From: Acidovorax sp. DW039
GTDB taxonomy: Bacteria; Pseudomonadota; Gammaproteobacteria; Burkholderiales; Burkholderiaceae_C
NCBI RefSeq assembly: GCF_037101375.1
Contig: NZ_AP029019.1
Span: 1,674,001 to 1,738,000 of the forward strand
DNA: 64,000 bases
Direction of reading: 5' to 3'
Below the pieces are notes generated by a model. It had not been told where the DNA came from. It worked only from the letters and a program-made list of their open reading frames with translations, and ran no database searches. This document shows, one piece after another, positions 1 through 8,897 of the stretch. Made by a program: the position numbers and the translations under genes. Numbering within the stretch: position 1 is the first letter of the stretch; each line of letters opens with the position of its first letter.

Positions 1-370
1 GTCTGAGCTGACGTTTTTTGGCCGGGCCGTGTTTGATGAGCAGCTGCGCTCCACCTACTCGTTTGCCGAGGCCTTTGCCAAGGCCGTGCCCATCATTGCG
101 CAACGCGAGGTGGAGGCTGGCAAGGCCGATGGCTTCTCCAACCCCCAGATCCGCATAGGCCATCAGATCGAACCCGTATTGCAAGGTCTGGCCCAGCGGC
201 TGGAGGCCGAGGCCAATGGTTCGCAGCCCGTGCAGCGCCTGCCCATTCCGCTGCGCCCTGGCGGCAAGGGCCTGGTGGCGCACGGCAGCCAAGGCACAAC
301 CCGCTGGCAGGTGGCGTATGGACGCGGGCCGCAAATCCCTATGGCGCAAGCCGCCACGCAATTGCGCTAA
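1..370 (+). CDS. C13-family peptidase, C-terminal part
   Basis: The frame is already open at base 2, so only the last 122 codons of a gene that begins before the window are visible. The fragment starts SELTFFGRAVFDEQLR, a stretch I recognise from the C-terminal end of bacterial peptidase C13 (legumain-like) family proteins, where an Ala/Phe-rich helix with a conserved FF.G/FDE segment follows the catalytic domain. The catalytic His and Cys would lie upstream and cannot be checked. It ends 11 bases before the ABC permease gene, so the two may be co-transcribed. The internal ATG at 29 is not the true start. The family call rests on this tail only. Confidence 0.6.
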   Translation, partial: SELTFFGRAVFDEQLRSTYSFAEAFAKAVPIIAQREVEAGKADGFSNPQIRIGHQIEPVLQGLAQRLEAEANGSQPVQRLPIPLRPGGKGLVAHGSQGTTRWQVAYGRGPQIPMAQAATQLR

Positions 371-381
371 GGTCTGCGGCC

Positions 382-2901
382 ATGAACCTGTCCTTCCTGC
401 GCCTGGGCTGGCGCACCCTTTGGCGTGATTTGCGTGCGGGCGAGCTGCGCCTGCTCATGGTGGCGGTCACGCTGGCCGTGGCGGCCCTTACCTCGGTGGG
501 CTTTTTTGCAGACCGCCTGCAAGGGGGCCTGCAGCGCGATGCCCTGCAACTGCTGGGCGGTGACGCGGTGGTTGCCAGCGACAACCCCACGCCGCAGGCC
601 TTTGTGGACAAGGCGCGCGCGCTGGGGCTGCAAACCGTCAGCACCATGGGCTTTCCGACCATGGGCCGCGCCAGCGATGCGCAGGGCGGGGCCAGCAAAC
701 TGGTCGCCCTCAAAAGCGTGGCGGCGGGCTATCCCTTGCGGGGCTCGCTCAAAGTGGCCGATGCACCCGGCGCGCCCGAGCAGGCCACCCGCGACATTCC
801 CGCCCCGGGCGACGTATGGGTGGACGCCCCGTTGCTGGACGCCCTGGGCTTGAGCGTGGGCGACCCGCTGCTGCTGGGCGACGCCCAGTTGCGCATCGCC
901 CGCATCATCGTCATCGAGCCCGACCGGGGGGCAGGCTTCATGAGCTTTGCACCGCGCGTCATGCTCAACGAGGCAGATGTGCCCCGCACCGGGCTGGTGC
1001 AGCCCGCCAGCCGCATCACCTACCGCTTTGCCGTGGCAGGGTCTGCGGCAGCCGTCAAAGCCTTTGCCGACTGGGCCAATGCCGAGGTCAAAAAGCCCGA
1101 GGTGCGCGCCGTGCGGGTCGAGTCGCTGGAAAGCGGCCGCCCCGAAATGCGCCAGACGCTCGACCGCGCGCAGAAATTTCTGAATCTGGTCGCCCTGCTG
1201 GCCGCACTGCTGTCTGCCGTGGCGGTGGCGCTGGCCGCGCGGGGGTTTGCGGCAGACCATCTGGATGCATCCGCCATGCTGCGCGTGCTGGGCCAAAGCC
1301 AGCGCACCATAGCCGGGGCCTACACCACAGAGTTTGCGCTGGTGGGCATGTTTGCCAGCGCTGTGGGTGTGGGGCTGGGTTACCTGGTGCACAACGTGTT
1401 TGTGCTGCTGCTGGCGGGCTTGGTAGAGGCAGCGCTGCCAGCGCCCAGCCTGTGGCCCGTGGCGTTTGGCCTGGGCATGGGCCTCACGCTGCTGTTTGCC
1501 TTTGGCCTGCCGCCTGTATTGCAGTTGGCCCAGGTGCCGCCGCTGCGCGTCATTCGGCGCGATGTGGGCGGGCTCAAGCCTGCGTCGCTGGCGGTGCTGG
1601 GCGTGGGGGTGGCAGGCTTTGCCGCGCTGCTGCTGGCGGTCAGCAGCGATCTCAAGCTGGGCTTCATCGCCGTTGGGGGCTTTGCCGCCGCCGTGGCGCT
1701 GTTCGCAGGCCTGAGCTGGGTCGCGGTGAAGCTGCTGCGCCGCCTGGTCAACGAGGCCACGGCCCCGCGCTGGCTGGTGCTGGCCACACGGCAGATCTCG
1801 GCCCGGCCCGTGTACGCGGTGGTACAGGTCAGCAGCTTGGCCGTGGGCCTGTTGGCGCTGGTGTTGCTGGTGCTGCTGCGCACAGACCTCATCAGCAGCT
1901 GGCGGCAGGCCACGCCGCCCGATGCGCCCAACCGCTTCGTCATCAACGTGATGCCCGAGCAGGCCGAGGATTTTCAGAAGTCCTTGCAAACCGGCGGCGT
2001 GGCCAAGTACGACTGGTATCCCATGATCCGTGGCCGCCTGCTGGCCGTGAACGGCCAGCCCGTGGGCCCGGACAGCTACACCGAAGACCGTGCCAAGCGC
2101 CTGGTGGACCGGGAGTTCAACCTCTCCACTGCTGCCCAGCAACCCACCCACAACCAGATCGTGGCCGGCCGCTGGACGGAGAACGAAGCCGGAGCCGTGA
2201 GTGTGGAAGAGGGCATTGCCCAGACCCTGGGCCTCAAGCTCGGCGACCGACTGCTGTTTGACATTGGCGGCGTGCAGAACGAGGCCCGCATCACCAGCCT
2301 GCGCAAGGTGGACTGGGGCTCCATGCGTGCCAACTTCTTCGTCATGTACCCCGTGGAATCGCTCGAAGGCGTGGCCGTGACCTATCTGGCTGCCTACCGC
2401 GCGCCGGAAACGCAGGGCTTTGACAATGCACTGGTGCGGCAATTCCCCAACATCACCAACGTGGACATGGGCAGCACCATCACGCAGGTGCAGCGCGTGC
2501 TCGACCAGGTCATCCGCGCGGTGGAGTTTCTGTTTGCTTTCACTCTCGCCGCAGGTCTGGTGGTACTGTTTGCTGCCGTCACCGCCACGCGCGAAGAGCG
2601 TGCGCGCGAATTCGCCATCATGCGCGCTGTGGGGGCCCGTGCCAGCCTGCTGCGCCAGGTGCAGCGGGCCGAGCTGATGGGCGTGGGCCTGCTGGCGGGT
2701 TTTCTGGCCAGTGCGGTGGCTGTAGCCGTTGGCTGGGCCCTGGCGCGCTATGTGTTTGACTTTGCCTGGACGGCATCGCCCTGGGTGCCGCTGGCAGGTG
2801 CCGTAGCGGGGGCAGTGCTGGCCCTGCTGGCGGGCTGGTGGGGCCTGCGCGAGGTATTGCGCCGCCCCGTGGTGGACACGCTGCGCAGGGCGGTAGAATA
2901 G
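382..2901 (+). CDS. ABC transporter permease, FtsX/YbbP type
   Basis: An 839-residue membrane protein with the architecture of YbbP-like permeases: one N-terminal helix (about residues 22-43), a long extracytoplasmic region, a central block of helices (about 265-500) and a C-terminal block of three helices (about 715-825). Two FtsX-type units are therefore fused. The segment ATREERAREFAIMRAVGA near residue 733 is the cytoplasmic coupling motif typical of FtsX/MacB/LolC permeases. Such proteins work with a LolD/YbbA-like ATPase, thought to move hydrophobic compounds or lipoproteins across or out of the inner membrane; substrate unknown. No ATPase gene is in view, so it is probably upstream or elsewhere. 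Start ATG at 382 lies close behind the preceding gene. Confidence 0.85.
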   Translation: MNLSFLRLGWRTLWRDLRAGELRLLMVAVTLAVAALTSVGFFADRLQGGLQRDALQLLGGDAVVASDNPTPQAFVDKARALGLQTVSTMGFPTMGRASDAQGGASKLVALKSVAAGYPLRGSLKVADAPGAPEQATRDIPAPGDVWVDAPLLDALGLSVGDPLLLGDAQLRIARIIVIEPDRGAGFMSFAPRVMLNEADVPRTGLVQPASRITYRFAVAGSAAAVKAFADWANAEVKKPEVRAVRVESLESGRPEMRQTLDRAQKFLNLVALLAALLSAVAVALAARGFAADHLDASAMLRVLGQSQRTIAGAYTTEFALVGMFASAVGVGLGYLVHNVFVLLLAGLVEAALPAPSLWPVAFGLGMGLTLLFAFGLPPVLQLAQVPPLRVIRRDVGGLKPASLAVLGVGVAGFAALLLAVSSDLKLGFIAVGGFAAAVALFAGLSWVAVKLLRRLVNEATAPRWLVLATRQISARPVYAVVQVSSLAVGLLALVLLVLLRTDLISSWRQATPPDAPNRFVINVMPEQAEDFQKSLQTGGVAKYDWYPMIRGRLLAVNGQPVGPDSYTEDRAKRLVDREFNLSTAAQQPTHNQIVAGRWTENEAGAVSVEEGIAQTLGLKLGDRLLFDIGGVQNEARITSLRKVDWGSMRANFFVMYPVESLEGVAVTYLAAYRAPETQGFDNALVRQFPNITNVDMGSTITQVQRVLDQVIRAVEFLFAFTLAAGLVVLFAAVTATREERAREFAIMRAVGARASLLRQVQRAELMGVGLLAGFLASAVAVAVGWALARYVFDFAWTASPWVPLAGAVAGAVLALLAGWWGLREVLRRPVVDTLRRAVE

Positions 2902-2958
2902 ATTGCTATCAATATGATAGCTGCTTGCGCTTATCAAATAAGCGCTGGAGCACTAAAA
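2902..2958 (+). repeat. Dispersed TAGCTGCTTGCGCTTAT repeat, copy A
   Basis: Copy of the dispersed repeat family, orientation +. It begins one base after the permease stop codon and ends 4 bases before the haemoglobin start. It shows all parts of the consensus: a TTGCTATCAA/TGATAG half-hairpin, the core TAGCTGCTTGCGCTTAT, the ATAAGCGCT arm complementary to the end of the core, and an A-rich tail (ACTAAAA). Confidence 0.85.
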
Positions 2959-2962
2959 CACT

Positions 2963-3388
2963 ATGAACGCAGACACCGCCAGCCCACAGGCCCAACCCCA
3001 GCCGCAACCCGCCACACCGTTTGAATGGATCGGTGGCGAAGACCGCGTGCGCGCCTTGACCGACCGCTTCTATGACCTGATGGACCTGGAGCCCGCCTAC
3101 ACCGAACTGCGTGCCGCCCACGGCCCCGATCTGGACAGCGCCCGGCAAAAGCTGTTCTGGTTTCTGTGCGGCTGGCTGGGTGGCCCTTCGTACTACACCG
3201 ATCAGTTCGGCCACCCCCGCCTGCGTGCGCGGCACATGCCGTTTTCCATCGGCATCAAAGAGCGCGACCAGTGGGTGGCTTGCATGGACCAGGCCATGGG
3301 CGAGACAGGCGTGCCTGAGGACCTGCGCGCGCGCTTGCGCGAGAGCTTTATGGGCACTGCGGACTGGATGCGTAACCGCGGGGGGTAA
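2963..3388 (+). CDS. Group II truncated haemoglobin
   Basis: A 141-residue small haem protein of the trHbO class. Visible marks are the B-helix tyrosine in RFYDLMD, the C/D-region FLCGWLGGPSYY, the proximal haem histidine in LRARHMPF and the G-helix tryptophan in RDQWVACM. The family binds O2, NO or CO and is linked to oxygen/NO chemistry in the cytoplasm. Length is slightly above the usual 125-135 because of a Pro/Gln-rich N-terminus (residues 1-20). Start ATG 2963 follows repeat copy A directly; no good Shine-Dalgarno is visible apart from GGAG inside that repeat, so the repeat may contribute to translation of this gene. Confidence 0.92.
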   Translation: MNADTASPQAQPQPQPATPFEWIGGEDRVRALTDRFYDLMDLEPAYTELRAAHGPDLDSARQKLFWFLCGWLGGPSYYTDQFGHPRLRARHMPFSIGIKERDQWVACMDQAMGETGVPEDLRARLRESFMGTADWMRNRGG

Positions 3389-3425
3389 AGGGGCAGGGCG
3401 CAAGTAGCCCTCTTTTTCCGGAGCG

Positions 3426-3459
3426 AAGGGAACTGCATTGGCGTGCAGTTCCCTTTTTT
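3426..3459 (+). terminator. Rho-independent terminator after truncated haemoglobin
   Basis: A 12-bp perfect stem (3426-3437 with 3444-3455), six-base loop and a run of six T (3454-3459). It ends the haemoglobin transcript and separates it from the chemotaxis receptor. Confidence 0.9.
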
Positions 3460-3616
3460 CATGGCTTTGCCCTGTCATCAACCTTCCGTGTTTTAGCAAT
3501 GACTCATCAGTCACATTCATCATATTTCAGAACCAAAGAATATATTTTTATTGATTATTTTGATAAAAATCATAAAATAGCCGCATCAAAATTGTGTATT
3601 TGATACGGAGCGTCAC

Positions 3617-5188
3617 ATGGGAATCACCAAGCGCCTTTTCTGCACCATCGCTGCGCTGGCAGTAGCCGTGGTGACTTTTGGCATCTTCAGCTACACGGAA
3701 CTCTCCTCCGTCCAGACCGTGGCGCTTCATATCAAGGACAGCCGGGTACTCCAGTTAAAGGGCGCTGCAGCCATTGAACTGGACATCATTCGTTCATCCC
3801 TTCAGTTGCGGCACGCCATGCTGGCCCGCACCCCGCAAGAGCGGGATGCCTCTTTGCAAGACATTGCCAAACGGCGCGAGTTGATTGATGCCGCGCTCAA
3901 GGACTATGAGCAAAGGCTGTTTTCCGTCAAGGGCAAGGAAGTGTTCAAGCCCATTCCAGGGCTGGTGTCCGCCTTCTGGGTCGAGGGGGAGGCCAACATA
4001 CGCCTCATCCAGCAAGGCGACCGTGAGCGCGCATTCGACTTTCTTGTCTCCAACACCATCCCAGCCCGCAACGCGTTGTTGCGAGCCTTGGAAGGCGCGG
4101 TTGATTACCAGACCAAATCGCTGTCGGAAGATATCCAGGGCGTGCAGGAGTCCATCAACCTCACCCTCATGATCCAGCTTGCAGGGCTTGCAGCCATCAT
4201 CGTCTCGCTGGCTGGCTTTGCCATCTGGGTGAAAAAAGTGCTGGAGCGGCGCATTGCGCAGTCCAGCGAAGTGGCAGAGCGCGTTGCGCATGGCGATTTG
4301 ACGTTGCAGATTGCCGACCACAGCAAGGATGAATTCAGTCCGCTGCTGGACGCCTTGCGCTTCATGCAGACCTCATTGCTGCAGGTGGTGGGATCGGTGC
4401 GCTCGTCTGCCGACGGCGTGGCCAACGCCAGTGCCGAGATTGCCGCAGGCAATCACGACCTCTCCAGCCGCACCGAACAGCAGGCCGGTGCGTTGCAGCA
4501 AACCGCTTCCACCATGGAGCACCTGAACATGACGGTCTCTCGCAATGCAGAGAATGCGCAAGAGGCCAAACAGCTCGCCTCCACCGCCTCGGGCGTGGCG
4601 CGTGAGGGAGGACAGGTCGTGCAAAAGGTGGTGGACACCATGGCCAACATTTCCGCAGCCTCCAAAAAGATTGCAGAGATCATCACGGTCATCGACAGCA
4701 TTGCCTTCCAGACCAACATCCTGGCCCTGAACGCCGCGGTGGAGGCCGCGCGCGCTGGTGAGCAAGGGCGCGGGTTTGCCGTGGTGGCCTCAGAAGTACG
4801 CGCGCTGGCACAGCGCAGCGCGCAGGCGGCCAAAGAGATCGGCACGCTCATCCATTCCAGCAGCGAGTATGTGGAGGAGGGCGCCACTCTGGTCACCCAG
4901 GCGGGGGAGACCATGTCTCACATCGTCACCGCCATCCAGCGCGTGGACAGCATCGTGGCCGAGATCAGCGCTGCCAGCACCGAGCAGGCGCGTGGTGTGA
5001 CGGAAATGAGCAAAGCCGTGGACAGCATGGACCAAAGCACCCAGCAGAACGCGGCCCTGGTGGAGCAGTCCTCCGCCAGCGCAGAAAGTCTGCGGCAGCG
5101 CTCCATGGAGCTGGTCAGAACGGTATCGGTGTTTCAGTTGCCGGTGGGAGCCACTCAGGGGCAGCCATCCCTGCTGCTGACAGAGTGA
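3617..5188 (+). CDS. Methyl-accepting chemotaxis protein
   Basis: A 523-residue inner-membrane chemoreceptor. Transmembrane helix 1 (about 8-27), a periplasmic four-helix-bundle-like sensor (about 28-180), helix 2 (about 181-204), HAMP (about 205-257) and a long cytoplasmic coiled coil. The hairpin tip is the standard [20 protein letters not shown] (about 375-394), which contacts CheW and CheA. The C-terminus lacks a pentapeptide tether for CheR/CheB, unlike the second receptor in this window. Start ATG 3617 has GGAG about 8 bases upstream. The preceding 70 bases are strongly AT-rich and probably hold the promoter. The ligand cannot be predicted. Confidence 0.95.
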   Translation: MGITKRLFCTIAALAVAVVTFGIFSYTELSSVQTVALHIKDSRVLQLKGAAAIELDIIRSSLQLRHAMLARTPQERDASLQDIAKRRELIDAALKDYEQRLFSVKGKEVFKPIPGLVSAFWVEGEANIRLIQQGDRERAFDFLVSNTIPARNALLRALEGAVDYQTKSLSEDIQGVQESINLTLMIQLAGLAAIIVSLAGFAIWVKKVLERRIAQSSEVAERVAHGDLTLQIADHSKDEFSPLLDALRFMQTSLLQVVGSVRSSADGVANASAEIAAGNHDLSSRTEQQAGALQQTASTMEHLNMTVSRNAENAQEAKQLASTASGVAREGGQVVQKVVDTMANISAASKKIAEIITVIDSIAFQTNILALNAAVEAARAGEQGRGFAVVASEVRALAQRSAQAAKEIGTLIHSSSEYVEEGATLVTQAGETMSHIVTAIQRVDSIVAEISAASTEQARGVTEMSKAVDSMDQSTQQNAALVEQSSASAESLRQRSMELVRTVSVFQLPVGATQGQPSLLLTE

Positions 5189-5268
5189 AATTTGGTGCTC
5201 CAAGCAATTTGCAGTGCCCATGTTGAAGACAACATCACGTGCCGGATCTTGGAGCAGCGGATGCCGTA

Positions 5269-5529
5269 TTACGGCGTTGGCATCTTTATCCAGTTCGCCA
5301 TCAGGTCCACGGCTTCGCGCTCCATGCCGATGAAGCCGTGCCAGTGCAGCGCCTCGCACATATTCCCCGCGTGGTTTTCGCCACCGTTCACCATGAACTC
5401 CTTCTTGAGCGGCACCTGGGTCGCCCCCCGCAGCATGGCTGATACCTCGTGCGGCTGGCACAAGGTCGCCTGCGCCCCTGTGGCATGGGTCGTCAGCAGT
5501 CTGGTCGTACCAGTCAGTGCAAACCAAGG
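5269..5529 (-). pseudogene. C-terminal remnant of an alpha/beta-hydrolase
   Basis: An open minus-strand frame of 86 codons with no start codon of its own class and a TAG directly upstream (5530-5532). It ends with NMCEALHWHGFIGME followed by a VDLMANWIK-like helix, which resembles the C-terminal catalytic-histidine region of alpha/beta-hydrolases in which HGF/YxGxE precedes the last helix. The nucleophile elbow and the rest of the fold are absent. It lies between the convergent chemoreceptor and MarR genes. Reading: decayed gene end left after a deletion. The fold call is from a short tail and is moderate. Confidence 0.45.
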
Positions 5530-5579
5530 CTACAAACTGATTGCAGCGTGTTCTATGCAGTAGGTATGGGGCTGGGAGC

Positions 5580-6122
5580 CTATTCGGACCGCTGTCGCTG
5601 GGCTGCATTACGGTATGACTGCAGAAAATCATCCGACGCGACCTGATCGGCCAATGCCCTCAGCATGCTTGCCGATTCAGGCCCCAGCACCTCTTCCACG
5701 CGGTGATTTACGGCAGACCATGCCTGCAGTGCCTGCTTGAGTCGTGCTTTTCCGTCTTCTGTGAGGACTGCACGCTTGGTGCGCTTATCTTGTGTATCGG
5801 GGTGCAGGGCAACGAGCCCATCACGTACCAGAGGCCTCAATGCGTGGGTCAGCGCCGAAATCTGAATCGCCAGCCCTCCCGCCAGCTCCAGCAGTGTGGG
5901 GCCTCGCGCAGTCTGCACATCGGTCATCTGGTCGATCATGCCTGCCAGGGTGACTTGCGTCGCTTTCAGGTCCACACACTCTGCCGCCTCGTCGTACAGA
6001 TATGCCAGCCTGCGGGCTGCCCGCCGGATCGAGATGTTCGTGCACGGCAAATCCCCCAGTGCCTCTCGTTGGTAGGCGCATGGGTTTACAGGGTCGATGT
6101 CAGTCGTCGACGGGTTTTTCAT
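5580..6122 (-). CDS. MarR-family transcriptional regulator
   Basis: A 180-residue winged-helix regulator. The HTH and wing are visible as LLELAGGLAIQISALTHALR followed by LVRDGLVALHPDTQDKR and the strand KRAVLTEDGKARL (residues about 80-140). It is divergent from the reductase gene, and the 168-base spacer holds two copies of a 12-bp palindrome, so autoregulation and control of the reductase are likely. Several N-terminal cysteines (in PCAY, PCTN and AECVD) could in principle serve redox or electrophile sensing, as in OhrR-like members, but this is conjecture. Start ATG at 6122. Confidence 0.88.
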   Translation of the reverse strand: MKNPSTTDIDPVNPCAYQREALGDLPCTNISIRRAARRLAYLYDEAAECVDLKATQVTLAGMIDQMTDVQTARGPTLLELAGGLAIQISALTHALRPLVRDGLVALHPDTQDKRTKRAVLTEDGKARLKQALQAWSAVNHRVEEVLGPESASMLRALADQVASDDFLQSYRNAAQRQRSE

Positions 6123-6176
6123 TGGGTGGATTGTCCCTTAGCCCAAAGATCCACCCAAGCACGTCTTGCAATTCAC

Positions 6177-6222
6177 TTGAGTACTCAATGGTTTTAATAA
6201 AGGCATATAGTTGTGTACTCAA
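6177..6222. promoter_or_regulatory. Paired operator in MarR/reductase intergenic region
   Basis: A perfect palindrome TTGAGTACTCAA at 6177-6188 and a near copy TTGTGTACTCAA (11 of 12 identical) at 6211-6222. The repeats are 34 bases apart start to start, about three helical turns, in the spacer between two divergent genes. This is the expected form of a MarR dimer operator pair; the binding protein is inferred to be the adjacent regulator. Confidence 0.7.
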
Positions 6223-6290
6223 CTCAATTGCTCTACCCCGCCAGTGCTCTGCGCTGATGGCTTTTCTCAACCTTGATTGCGACCCATCCC

Positions 6291-7352
6291 ATGCTATTCA
6301 ACCCTTTGCAAGTTGGCTCCCTGACTCTTCCCAACCGCATCCTGATGGCCCCCCTGACGCGCGCACGCGCTGATGCGGGCCACATGCCCAATGCCATGAT
6401 GGCCGAGTACTACGCCCAGCGTGCCAGCGGCGGCTTGCTGATCACCGAATGCACGATGGTGGCCCCCAACACCTCCGCATTCATTGCCGAGCCGGGTATC
6501 TATTCCGACGAGCAGATCGCTGCCTGGAAGCAAGTGACGTCGGCCGTGCACGCCAAGGGCGGCCGCATCTTCATGCAAATCTGGCACGCAGGCCGCGCCG
6601 CCCACCCTGCCATCAACGGCGGTGCGCCCACGGTGTCGTCCACCGCTACGCCCGTGGAAGGTGACATCCACACGCCCACGGGCAAAGTGCCTCACGTGCC
6701 TGCCCATGTGCTGACGGAAGCTGAAATTCCCGGCATCGTGGCCGCCTTTGCGCAGGGCGCCAAAAACGCCATTGCCGCTGGCTTTGACGGCGTGGAAGTG
6801 CACGGCGCCAACGGCTACCTCATCGACCAGTTCCTGCGCGATGGCGCGAACGACCGTACCGATGGCTACGGTGGCTCCATGGAAAACCGTGCACGCTTCC
6901 TGTTTGAAGTGCTGACCGCCGTGACTGCGGCCATCGGCAGCGAGCGTGTGGGCCTGCGCCTGTCGCCCCTGAACAGCTTCAACAGCATGAAGGACAGCGA
7001 CCCCGTGGCCCTGATCGGCTTCCTGGCCGAAAAGCTCAATGCCTACAAGCTGGCCTATTTGCACGTGATGCGCGCAGACTTCTTCCAGGCCCAGCATGGC
7101 GACGTGATGACCGTGGCACGCGCCAAGTACCAAGGCGTGCTGGTGGGCAACATGGGCTACACCGCTGAGGAGGCCACTCAGGCGATTGCCGACGGCAAAC
7201 TCGATGCCGTGGCCTTTGGCACCAGCTTTTTGGCCAACCCAGATCTGCCAGAGCGTATCCAGGCCGGCGCAGCCCTGAACGCGCCCAATCCCAACACGTT
7301 CTATTCGCCAGGCCCCGTGGGCTACACCGACTACCCCACGATGGCCGGCTGA
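6291..7352 (+). CDS. Old Yellow Enzyme-family alkene reductase
   Basis: A 353-residue FMN-dependent ene-reductase (NemA/xenobiotic reductase type), reducing activated C=C bonds or nitro groups of electrophiles with NAD(P)H. The N-terminus LFNPLQVGSLTLPNRI and PLTRARAD form the FMN-binding start of the TIM barrel; HGANGYLIDQFL carries the substrate-binding His/Asn pair; NDRTDGYGGSMENRARF is the family signature; RVGLRLSP and the C-terminal GNMGYTAEEA/AFGTSFLANPDLP segments bind the flavin phosphate. Start ATG 6291 is preferred over an in-frame TTG at 6273. The divergent MarR gene and operator pair suggest induction by a reactive electrophile or quinone. Confidence 0.93.
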   Translation: MLFNPLQVGSLTLPNRILMAPLTRARADAGHMPNAMMAEYYAQRASGGLLITECTMVAPNTSAFIAEPGIYSDEQIAAWKQVTSAVHAKGGRIFMQIWHAGRAAHPAINGGAPTVSSTATPVEGDIHTPTGKVPHVPAHVLTEAEIPGIVAAFAQGAKNAIAAGFDGVEVHGANGYLIDQFLRDGANDRTDGYGGSMENRARFLFEVLTAVTAAIGSERVGLRLSPLNSFNSMKDSDPVALIGFLAEKLNAYKLAYLHVMRADFFQAQHGDVMTVARAKYQGVLVGNMGYTAEEATQAIADGKLDAVAFGTSFLANPDLPERIQAGAALNAPNPNTFYSPGPVGYTDYPTMAG

Positions 7353-7430
7353 GACCGTCGTGGCCCCGTTCCGCTCACCTCCAACGGGCGGGCGGTGGTG
7401 CGCAAGCAGGGTTGTGCGTAAACCGTCTCG

Positions 7431-7460
7431 GGCCTGCATGAATCCCGATGCATGCAGGCC
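7431..7460. terminator. Hairpin between convergent genes
   Basis: A perfect 10-bp inverted repeat, GGCCTGCATG and CATGCAGGCC, with a 10-base loop, 78 bases after the reductase stop and 33 bases past the end of the SDR gene on the other strand. It lacks a T-run, so it is either a weak bidirectional terminator or a transcript-end stabiliser. Confidence 0.5.
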
Positions 7461-7492
7461 ATGTCTGCGCGCTGGAAGAGGCTCGGTGCGCG

Positions 7493-8263
7493 TCAGCCCC
7501 GCCCCACAAAAGGCATCTTGGTCGCCATTACAGTGTGAAAGAGCACATTTGCCTCCAGCGGCAGGCTCGCCATGTAGCGCACCGACTCACCCACAATCGC
7601 CACGTCGATCAGCGGCTCCACCGCGATCTCGCCATTGGCCTGCGGCACGCCCTTGCCCATGCGCGAGGCCAGGTCGGTCAAAGCGTTGCCAATATCGATC
7701 TGCCCCACGGCAATGTTGTACTTGCGGCCATCCAGGGCACCGGTTTTGGTCAGCCCCATCACGGCATGCTTGGTTGCCGTGTAGGCGATGGAGTTTGGGC
7801 GCGGCGCGTGGGCCGAGATCGATCCGTTGTTGATGATGCGCCCGCCTTGCGGCGTCTGCGAACGCATGACGCGAAACGCCTGCTGCATGCAGAAAAACAT
7901 GCCGTTGAGGTTGACGTCTACCACCTCCCGCCACTGCTCGGCCGTCCAATCGGTGAACTCGCCGGGTGGGTTGCCCCGGCCCGCGTTGTTGAACAGCACA
8001 TCGACGCGCCCGAACTGCGAAACCGCTTGGGTAAACAACGCCTCCACCGCAGCGGCGTCACCTACGTCGGTGGGTACACACAAAACGCGGTCCGCCGCAC
8101 CGTGCAACGCTTGCGCCTGCGCACGCACCTCGTCCAGCATGCCCGCACGGCGCCCAGCCAGCACAGCGTGGTAGCCATCGCCAATCAGGGCCAGCGCCAC
8201 CGCTTTGCCAACCCCTGAGCCCGCACCGGTAATTACGGCCACCTTCTTCGTACTGGCTTGCAC
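7493..8263 (-). CDS. SDR-family NAD(P)-dependent oxidoreductase
   Basis: A 256-residue classical short-chain dehydrogenase. TGAGSGVG (about residues 12-19) is the nucleotide-binding loop, NNAG (about 91-94) the structural motif, and a serine in INNGSISA with [10 protein letters not shown] gives the catalytic Ser-Tyr-Lys. AGRRAG after strand 2 favours NADP(H). The substrate is unknown. The start is a GTG at 8263, preceded by AGGAG at good spacing; an overlapping ATG at that point is out of frame. It converges on the ene-reductase gene, from which it is separated by 140 bases and a hairpin. Confidence 0.92.
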   Translation of the reverse strand: MQASTKKVAVITGAGSGVGKAVALALIGDGYHAVLAGRRAGMLDEVRAQAQALHGAADRVLCVPTDVGDAAAVEALFTQAVSQFGRVDVLFNNAGRGNPPGEFTDWTAEQWREVVDVNLNGMFFCMQQAFRVMRSQTPQGGRIINNGSISAHAPRPNSIAYTATKHAVMGLTKTGALDGRKYNIAVGQIDIGNALTDLASRMGKGVPQANGEIAVEPLIDVAIVGESVRYMASLPLEANVLFHTVMATKMPFVGRG

Positions 8264-8574
8264 ATCGATCTCCTATTTCAGACATTCGTGGAGGTAGCGC
8301 GCTCATCCACACCCACGCCACCGCTGCACCGGGCAACGCACCCGGGGCCCACGTTCTAGCACGGCGGGGGCGGGCATTTGCAGAAATACTCCCCCGCAGC
8401 GACTGCGCATGGAGAGGGTGCTAGGTGAAGAGCACTCGACACTGAGGGGTAGTAATGGCTGCCGAGAGTCGAAAAGCGCACACGCCGTGCAGGGTCAGGT
8501 ACCGGCGCAGACGGTGAGCGCTTCAAAGCCTGGAAATTTGGATTTTTCAGTGTGTCGTTACGGGGCGTCAGACA

Positions 8575-8611
8575 AAAAATACAGCGTTGACAATACGTTT
8601 TTGCTGTATTT
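8575..8611. promoter_or_regulatory. Inverted repeat with TTGACA in the loop
   Basis: AAATACAGC (8577-8585) and GCTGTATTT (8603-8611) are perfectly inverted, 17 bases apart, and the spacer contains TTGACA at 8587-8592. A dimeric repressor covering a -35 element would look like this. No good -10 hexamer at 16-18 bases and no downstream gene on the plus strand within 280 bases are evident, so function is uncertain. Confidence 0.4.
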
Positions 8612-8789
8612 GTTGGGGAACTCATAACTTGGCGCAAATGGTCCGCAACCGACCCAAAATTGCCCTCTGCTCTACGCTTTGAGCCCCTTGGGGTGAAGGC
8701 GGCAATTGCTCGCCTGGGAGGCCCTGACCTTTACATCCGGACATGGATGCATTGTCCCGTCTGAAACATATAGGCGAATTAAAAGTGAT

Positions 8790-8828
8790 AAATTCTTGCA
8801 TGAATTTCATATTTATCATAAAATTCAT
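8790..8828 (+). promoter_or_regulatory. AT-rich promoter region of chemoreceptor 2
   Basis: ATGAATTT (8800-8807) and AAATTCAT (8821-8828) form an inverted repeat, and AAATTC (8790-8795) with GAATTT (8802-8807) a second one overlapping it. The block lies about 70-110 bases before the receptor start in a locally AT-rich stretch. It is the likely promoter/operator area; I do not find a convincing flagellar-sigma (TAAA-N15-GCCGATAA) promoter. Confidence 0.35.
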
Positions 8829-8897
8829 TTTACTGCGAGCGACTAGTGTCACCCAACTGTGACGTCTGATCTAGCAAACAAACCACGTAGGAGCGAC

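Larger units (their letters stand above)
8264..8897. other. Gene-free leader region upstream of second chemoreceptor
   Basis: 634 bases in which I see no credible gene; the short open frames on both strands have no recognisable protein features or ribosome-binding sites. GC content falls sharply after about 8750. It contains the isolated inverted repeat at 8575-8611 and the AT-rich repeated motifs at 8790-8828, described separately. Confidence 0.6.

Noticed and set aside
367..2937. 856-codon minus-strand open frame opposite the ABC permease
   Set aside because: Shadow of a GC-rich gene; the predicted protein is His/Gln/Arg-rich and low in hydrophobic patterning, while the plus-strand gene has clear family features.
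3541..3616. Possible flagellar-sigma promoter before the first chemoreceptor
   Set aside because: TAAAAAT and GCCGCATC occur, but spacing is 12 rather than 15 and the -10 does not match GCCGATAA well.
8409..8627. 72-codon plus-strand frame in the gene-free leader
   Set aside because: No ribosome-binding site, no recognised motif, and it crosses the inverted repeat at 8575-8611.
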